A program made the position numbers and the translations under genes. This document shows, in pieces, positions 27,501 to 29,354 of a stretch of DNA of 29,354 bases. The notes beneath the pieces are model-generated. The model had not been told where the DNA came from. It searched no databases and was given only the letters and a program-made list of their open reading frames with translations. How positions within the stretch are numbered: the stretch's first letter is position 1; the number at the start of each line of letters is the position of its first letter. Origin of the DNA: a virus; the IMG/VR virus record IMGVR_UViG_3300009008_000183, positions 1 through 29,354 of that record. The stretch is one strand, 5' to 3'.

Positions 27501-28592
27501 TTAGCATTTGCTAATACACCTATGCAATATACTAGATTAATTAAGAAAGCAAGTTTAGATTTGATGAATGGTAGAGGTGATTGGAAAAGTAATGTTTCTA
27601 GAATAGTATATTATGCTGCTATTCAGAATGTTATATTTAATGCACTACAACAAGCATTATTTGCTTTAGCATGGGGAGAAGATGATGATGACGACGACGA
27701 GGAAAAAGAAAAGATGAGCTTAAAAGAAAAGAAAACATATGGCGTAATAAACGGTATGTTAGATTCTATATTAAGAGGAACTGGAATAGCTGGTGGAATA
27801 TTATCTGTAGTTAAAAATATATCTTTAGAAGTATATGAAAGATCAGGTAAGAAACGCCCAGAATATTCTCAAGCTGCTTGGAGATTATTAGATATTTCAC
27901 CACCAATAGATATAAAAGTTAGTAAATTAAAACAAGCAGGTGATAATTATGAATATAATCAAGATTTAATAAAAACTAAAGGATTTGCTATTGATAACCC
28001 TGCTTGGTTGTCTTTAGGATATGTAATATCAGCTACAACAAATATTCCATTAGATAGACTTATTTTGAAAATGAATAATGTTAAGTATGCTTTAAATAGT
28101 GATGATGATGCTTGGAAAAGAATAGCGGCTATATTAGGTTATCAAGAGTGGCAATTAAGAACTGAAGCTGAACAAGAAGTTTATCAGAAAAAGAGAAAAG
28201 CAGAAAAAGCAGAACATAAAAGTTTGATGAAATGGGAGGTTATTGATGGGGACGAAATAGAAGCTTTAAATAAAAGAGAACAAACAAATATACTTAAAGA
28301 AATAGGTTTATCTGATGAAGAAATTAAAGGACTTAAGTATGAAGCAGATAGAGTTAATAGAATACTTGATGAATATAATAAAGATAAAAAGAAAATTACA
28401 AAAATTCTAGATAAAAGAGGTAAAGATAGAAAATTAACTAAAAAAGAAATAGAATATAATAAAATTGAAGATCAAACTAAAGCAGAACAAATTGAAACAT
28501 TAACAGAATATGGATTAACTAAAAAAGAAATACGCGAATTAAAATATGAAGATGATAGAGTTAAAAAGATTTTAGAATTACAAGAAGATTAA
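18531..28592 (+). CDS. Giant multidomain internal/ejected (polyvalent-type) protein
   Basis: A 3,353-residue protein in the place of T7 gp16, most likely packaged and injected with the DNA. Visible in order: two ~30-residue repeats (4-62); charged helical region; hydrophobic segments about 838-873 and 929-960; a zincin signature HEIGH (1408-1412, in AGAHEIGHGWSVRAMA) with a candidate third ligand in DYEEVMSSFFE (E1465/E1466); a sigma-like stretch about 1660-1735 (MRFDP, VSIDAP); an uncharacterised region to ~2385; and a HAD-type phosphatase domain with DFDDTLA (2393-2399), LTARP (T2472) and FADDH (D2528/D2529). After that come helical segments, hydrophobic stretches (about 2820 and 3030), an acidic run EDDDDDDEE (~3053) and two C-terminal repeats (3250-3279, 3319-3348). 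No virion RNA polymerase motif was recognised. The reading frame is uninterrupted. Domain functions are by motif only. Confidence 0.85.
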   Translation: MNPEALEYSYGLFQNDGYDGSLEEYQELISTNQEAKDYSFNLFSADGYNGSLEDFSNLITSEIVPEAGAPVAGIDKTESVFYEDVEIEEPAHSEEEIKEANIWVTPDMIQTANKKLKWNEDISEDNYDAWVGDNADGKVVEAWDLYKSENLGIEKQPGQEAITIEGLNEATLEDITPIINREYGSSDLKIDTFVDYLTEQSSKIEKEQLKELEKLLGKPIEKFATTNKDGKKVYDIPKDKIDEFNAIVEKYRDSNNNINRNWRKASMIIDKYNELAEAAGKTSGDTTPIIDKEYLNAGLQVERYDKDTGEVIESWPYNEVKSMYIDKPKAKTGTSEFKDVQEYVDRWNESLRYRVKSDGIKSRNTRMRIATKQGPGEMLEEIEIVTKKETWDDKTRKKYLKGVDKKRNLKYWENLLKNERSNDIFTQTQAGGRAFLETFLPDAFTVVETGAGVTDWVTIKHNATGETVPIGFDYDETDKKKITEQKTNLIAFLSTYSTREEMEESREKSMSNYQIFKKASLLTPDEDGFNVDDLKIQAYDRYSINATPNLFSPSFKGIPKSSLYEDDAHSLAYGPAYSLDAIKRMNIEGIEDLREDQAYRIIFNKNAVKAQKDALQILIKEREQEGVKNGETPELIIGLDHDSSIAKGLNITQREVDNLAREILGDDNWQKVQQDAFEKWVENDKWWDKEIKDQMGVMFMSMVDKNQVTRKAMLASSYLEHTTNILKQYIDPDLEDAIDETDPRKMLYSNMFKEWKDDKSIDYALTIKPGQGYYVIDERKIPSYIIDGMRQENQKLSLAYKNYEDAKMYADFAVNKVTEFDDKWSIYKANYNDAQAAGTAFVLGTVGIVLDIAHGAYKLSTLPTDIALTAYGLDDQDIVDNVMFKWHSFVDREKGQFARVKYGQWYDTEGNLQWGHLGSYWFNTGAEQIPIYAAMIGANLLFPGSSLAIGATAGLSTYSSTDYRMRREVMDGTAEWTQGEIIYKGLLSGLNETLLTTMFGGNLLKNSSKILRGNKAARAKFSTGKLDYLRNTTPLIIKGYISEATEESLIRLNDNLIMNRPWLEGVEEAGVVGGFFGTTMTLTPAIYHMVSNNFTNGESLNKMRENNEALGNLYSENDIIGEKIRELEYRKFNQNITEKQQTQKLIDDYKLIINNNNTIKSELTTEIAEVLDEVQEKIVGEGLSVEAFNDFTISSTGLFDLDNQIKEVEKSDMDKKSKKQLLNILQSQFNGIRSNLEKFKSKKLWGHGYYSLLASSFLNKKNKERVSELRKEATTRILDKKGSEHDISQKELDQESATIYMEQEVSKQLKIDKKGNKDLKSVKTKEEGVVEITNYYDSLIEIAEKENNLSQKLALEAQKRNAVEAINSGSVNGVYLKTGNIKDYTLNETFLAIEENMVANESKMAGAHEIGHGWSVRAMAKDPKQFKEFGEVLTKYLQESHADVWELIEVENTNLYNEDGTLDYEEVMSSFFEQVGKNKIRINKKGVWPGLFGNILNKGLKTSTGKTIPFKGQNDIVNYLYGVAKSITDGTLTLKTPVDPFKRLEVDKDGTEISEVSKTDITPKVSKSESRARKKINRDRKQVGEQINELAGDIQNANELATNLYNEILNPESTSSSARMIDNIIDNQLRINGIDVAAGNVYNKPIKEFRDEVKDQLLDKTIMRFDPKKAVKKDGVYDPGGFIVSELVNYRIGDVLKKYKPKAGEVSIDAPLESGKTREFVDESIDIEGAIDEKPTVTPRSKIKKEAPDLVTQELEDLIEAAVLEIEAGVRPDVDDKAFKPFIQEVLEGKLTNKVKDRFGKGVEYDNFIKKFAPVLKKSMPPQFFVKIESQIKPKDRQFTYPPKRLTTQAEIDKAMRSDQVYVENTAQGVNMYKLKDFSSRDLANFLLPPAIHPKTGKKSGRKGTIKTSVAKSVGVELGKDMIPSTFINKVPPAELAKINVKIQRDPIIKFSANVINKASENFYKKNNLEFPGHLVNTNAKHVYNYQQITENILPLYLPMDIVNSSNYASRKDKYGRGHFMTGEERGNIVKKGRKNESNFTDHQRKIVKEAVRAKSFTVTKNGVIYSLDFGSSKYKQDTKNNYEGFEFIALQLEKMVKDYPHTAVYVAALFNSASGNSGHFIRQTAMPRSIDSEFVKLERKKDKIKKDYKKGLITEKQYKDGLIKYNTEKEHIWQQNQMSENLYQWILDGTVKDNFQIIKDNYFMVGLSNQNNSKLSDVSGKYGESYNYGQVAPEIFIERLNSALKKGDINDAMSIWIRYFNSNVNNNNGGINSNNLFFDGKSVASIFNVDVSEEYRNNPEVVQLQNKLIEAQLLGQDVKPKKVMYFFTRDLAIPKDNALKVRKKEVDNNKVISKFSQSANGNNVNRESQILDKALQIARDPNAPVKKIRVFDFDDTLARTKSKVLYTMPDGKTGKITPAEFAKRGNEMEAEGATWDFSEFEKVIKGKKGPLFVVAKKIQEARGTEDVFILTARPQEAAGPIKEFLESIGLNIPINNITGLSDSSPLAKSGWIVNKAAEGYNDFYFADDHMANVDAVKKVLDVIDVKGKVQQAKVKFSKSIDQKFNEIIENKTGIESFKEFSPAKAKVRGKNKGRFKFFVPPSADDFVGLLYHLLGKGKKGDAQMTWFKEHLLDPYARAMADITRDRVQMMADFKALKKNLKNIPKNLRKEAFDGYTYENVVRIYAWNKQGESIPGLSKADLAKVEDFMAKNLELQMFADQLIDITKDGGYNKPSDSWLSGTITTDLMSVLNNNKRKLYLKQWQDNVDLIFSDKNLNKLEAAFGSNYREALENMLHRMETGSNRGNTGTDRIANRFLDYVNNSVGIVMFFNMRSALLQTISAVNFINWSDNNMLAAGRAFANQPQFWKDFMKLMNSDFLVDRRNGLKINVSESEIADAAATSKNKAKGVIAYLLKKGFIPTQFADSFAIASGGATFYRNRIKKYIKDGMSQKEAEVRAFNDFREIAEESQQSSRPDRISQQQAGGLGRIILAFANTPMQYTRLIKKASLDLMNGRGDWKSNVSRIVYYAAIQNVIFNALQQALFALAWGEDDDDDDEEKEKMSLKEKKTYGVINGMLDSILRGTGIAGGILSVVKNISLEVYERSGKKRPEYSQAAWRLLDISPPIDIKVSKLKQAGDNYEYNQDLIKTKGFAIDNPAWLSLGYVISATTNIPLDRLILKMNNVKYALNSDDDAWKRIAAILGYQEWQLRTEAEQEVYQKKRKAEKAEHKSLMKWEVIDGDEIEALNKREQTNILKEIGLSDEEIKGLKYEADRVNRILDEYNKDKKKITKILDKRGKDRKLTKKEIEYNKIEDQTKAEQIETLTEYGLTKKEIRELKYEDDRVKKILELQED
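18540..18716 (+). repeat. Two N-terminal ~30-residue tandem repeats in the giant protein
   Basis: Residues 4-33 (ALEYSYGLFQNDGYDGSLEE) and 34-62 (AKDYSFNLFSADGYNGSLED) align without gaps: A-x-x-YS-(Y/F)-x-LF-x-x-DGY-(D/N)-GSLE-(E/D). A short N-terminal pair of this sort may tether the protein to the internal core or serve as a packaging signal. That role is inferred. Confidence 0.85.
28278..28574 (+). repeat. Two C-terminal ~30-residue repeats in the giant protein
   Basis: Residues 3250-3279 and 3319-3348 share EQ-x3-L-x-E-x-GL-x3-EI-x2-LKYE-x-DRV-x2-IL: 17 of 30 positions are identical by hand count, and the repeats lie 69 residues apart. The intervening stretch is Lys-rich. The repeat probably forms a helical binding element at the extreme C-terminus. 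Confidence 0.85.
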
Positions 28593-28593
28593 T

Positions 28594-28956
28594 ATGAAAA
28601 TAAATGAGAAAACTGAGATTAAATTAGATCTTAAAACTATTGTAACAGTTATCGTAGTAACAGCTTCTTTTGTTGGAATGTATTTCACTTTGAAAACAGA
28701 TATAGAACTTGCTAAAACTTTACCACCTACTGAAATTCAAAGATTAGAATATGATCTTAAGAATCAACATGTACAAGAGAGATTACAAGATATAGAAATG
28801 GCAATGGAAGCTATGTTTGAATATTGTCGAGAGCACGAGTTAGAATTGCATAAGTTAGATGAGAATTATAATAGTCATGTAGATTCTAAAATTAGAAATT
28901 TAGAAAAAAGAATTCATGCAAATGCCGCAAAGAATAAAAAAAGAAAATCAAAATAA
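28594..28956 (+). CDS. Small membrane-anchored protein, holin- or inner-spanin-like
   Basis: A 120-residue protein with one hydrophobic segment at about residues 14-33 (IVTVIVVTASFVGMYFTL) after a charged N-terminus. A long charged, helical C-terminal part with coiled-coil potential follows (DLKNQHVQERLQDIEMAMEA), ending in a basic tail (NAAKNKKRKSK). One N-terminal anchor plus a soluble helical domain suits an inner-membrane spanin or a small holin. Its place just after the ejection proteins matches the T7 region of gp17.5/gp18.5. No endolysin or outer spanin is visible here, so the lysis role is a suggestion. It starts 1 bp after the stop of the giant gene, which suggests coupled translation. 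Confidence 0.6.
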   Translation: MKINEKTEIKLDLKTIVTVIVVTASFVGMYFTLKTDIELAKTLPPTEIQRLEYDLKNQHVQERLQDIEMAMEAMFEYCREHELELHKLDENYNSHVDSKIRNLEKRIHANAAKNKKRKSK

Positions 28957-28998
28957 GGAACATAAAAAATGGGCACCATACCCAAAGTTCCTGTAACC

Positions 28999-29037
28999 AA
29001 AAAAGGGGATCTCATTACGAGGTCCCCTTTTTATTTT
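28999..29037. terminator. Symmetric (bidirectional) terminator between converging genes
   Basis: AAAAAGGGGATCTC-ATTAC-GAGGTCCCCTTTTT forms a 14-bp stem (one T-G pair) with a five-base loop. The A-tract on the left and the T-tract on the right give a U-run on both strands, so the same hairpin can end the + strand virion operon and the - strand reductase gene. Confidence 0.9.
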
Positions 29038-29048
29038 AGGTATATTAA

Positions 29049-29354
29049 TTATTTTATTTCACAAGAACCACCAGCACAAGCTAATTCACCAGCTAAATCT
29101 GTCTCATCATCATTTTCTACTATATTAGTTAATTCTATTTCTTCTAAAGATTTTAACATCTCACTATATCTAGACGCTGATATATCTTCAAATGGCGCTT
29201 GAATATAACTACCACCATCATAAGGTAATACTGACAATCCATTATAGTATTCTCTATTTTCCCACATCCATTCTCCAGCATCATCCCACTCATGATCTTT
29301 TAAAGATATTGTAGCAGAAACATTATGAGTATTAGATCCTTTTCTATGACCAGG
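29049..29354 (-). CDS. nrdJ: Adenosylcobalamin-dependent (class II) ribonucleotide reductase, C-terminal part
   Basis: The reverse-strand frame is open to the window edge, so the 5' part lies beyond 29354; about 101 residues are visible. The segment reads NTHNVSATISLKDHEW, then GEWMWENREYYNGLSVLPYD and GGSYIQAPFEDI, the C-terminal hallmark of monomeric class II reductases (Lactobacillus leichmannii RTPR type). It ends LACAGGSCEIK, where the CxxxxC pair is the C-terminal redox-active cysteines that re-reduce the active site. Such enzymes make deoxynucleotides without oxygen dependence but need cobalamin, and they are common in marine phages. The - orientation, opposite to the virion genes, fits an early/metabolic module. 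The internal ATG that begins MWENREYY is not the start. Family confidence is high; the radical-site cysteine region is outside the window. Confidence 0.9.
   Translation of the reverse strand, partial: PGHRKGSNTHNVSATISLKDHEWDDAGEWMWENREYYNGLSVLPYDGGSYIQAPFEDISASRYSEMLKSLEEIELTNIVENDDETDLAGELACAGGSCEIK

Noticed and set aside
18531-28592. Giant protein as a virion RNA polymerase (N4 or crAss type)
   Set aside because: I looked for a DxDxD/DGD-type catalytic loop and T7-like polymerase motifs and saw none. The DFDDT motif belongs to a HAD domain with its other three motifs present.
28969-29202. 77-residue open frame on the + strand after the membrane protein
   Set aside because: It runs through the symmetric terminator and then antisense to the class II reductase. 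The composition is not protein-like.
1-29354. tRNA genes, CRISPR arrays, insertion sequences, attachment sites
   Set aside because: Scanned by eye in the gaps and found none. Coding density leaves no gap over about 100 bases.

Overview
The window is a segment of a tailed-phage genome, almost certainly a short-tailed (podovirus-type) virus. It carries a morphogenesis cassette in canonical order on the + strand: large terminase (5' end outside the window), portal, scaffold, major capsid protein, two small decoration-type proteins, a conserved protein of unknown role, two neck/ring proteins, two large tail proteins, then three internal (ejected) virion proteins, the last of 3,353 residues. There is no sheath, tube, baseplate or tape-measure gene, which is why I read it as a podovirus. 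After a small membrane protein the + strand run ends at a symmetric terminator. A - strand gene converges on that terminator: the C-terminal end of an adenosylcobalamin-dependent (class II) ribonucleotide reductase.

The DNA is very AT-rich. No start codon is preceded by a Shine-Dalgarno GGAGG; starts follow A/T-rich leaders such as AAATT-ATG or AATAT-ATG. That pattern, together with remembered resemblance of several proteins to uncultured marine phage sequences, suggests a Bacteroidota (flavobacterial) host in an aquatic setting. This is inference. A relation to crAss-like phages is possible but cannot be shown from the sequence alone.

Layout. 1-6405: packaging and capsid (TerL, portal, scaffold, MCP) with tiny gaps. 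6406-8381: three small genes separated by three intrinsic terminators within 2 kb, probably tapering transcription after the MCP. 8382-15936: neck and tail, with repeated beta-rich inserts. 15962-28592: internal/ejection proteins similar in arrangement to T7 gp14-gp15-gp16. 28594-28956: a single-TM holin/spanin-like protein. 28999-29037: bidirectional terminator. 29049-29354: RNR end.

The most notable content is the 3,353-residue protein (34% of the window). It combines N-terminal tandem repeats, hydrophobic segments, a zincin-type HEIGH motif, a sigma-like stretch, a complete HAD-type phosphatase motif set and C-terminal repeats, so it resembles the packaged multi-enzyme 'polyvalent' proteins of phages. 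A second theme is a GxGY-type beta module that recurs, apparently as an insertion, in a decoration protein, a neck protein and the large tail protein. There is no gene-free stretch longer than about 100 bases, and no tRNA, CRISPR or IS element was seen.
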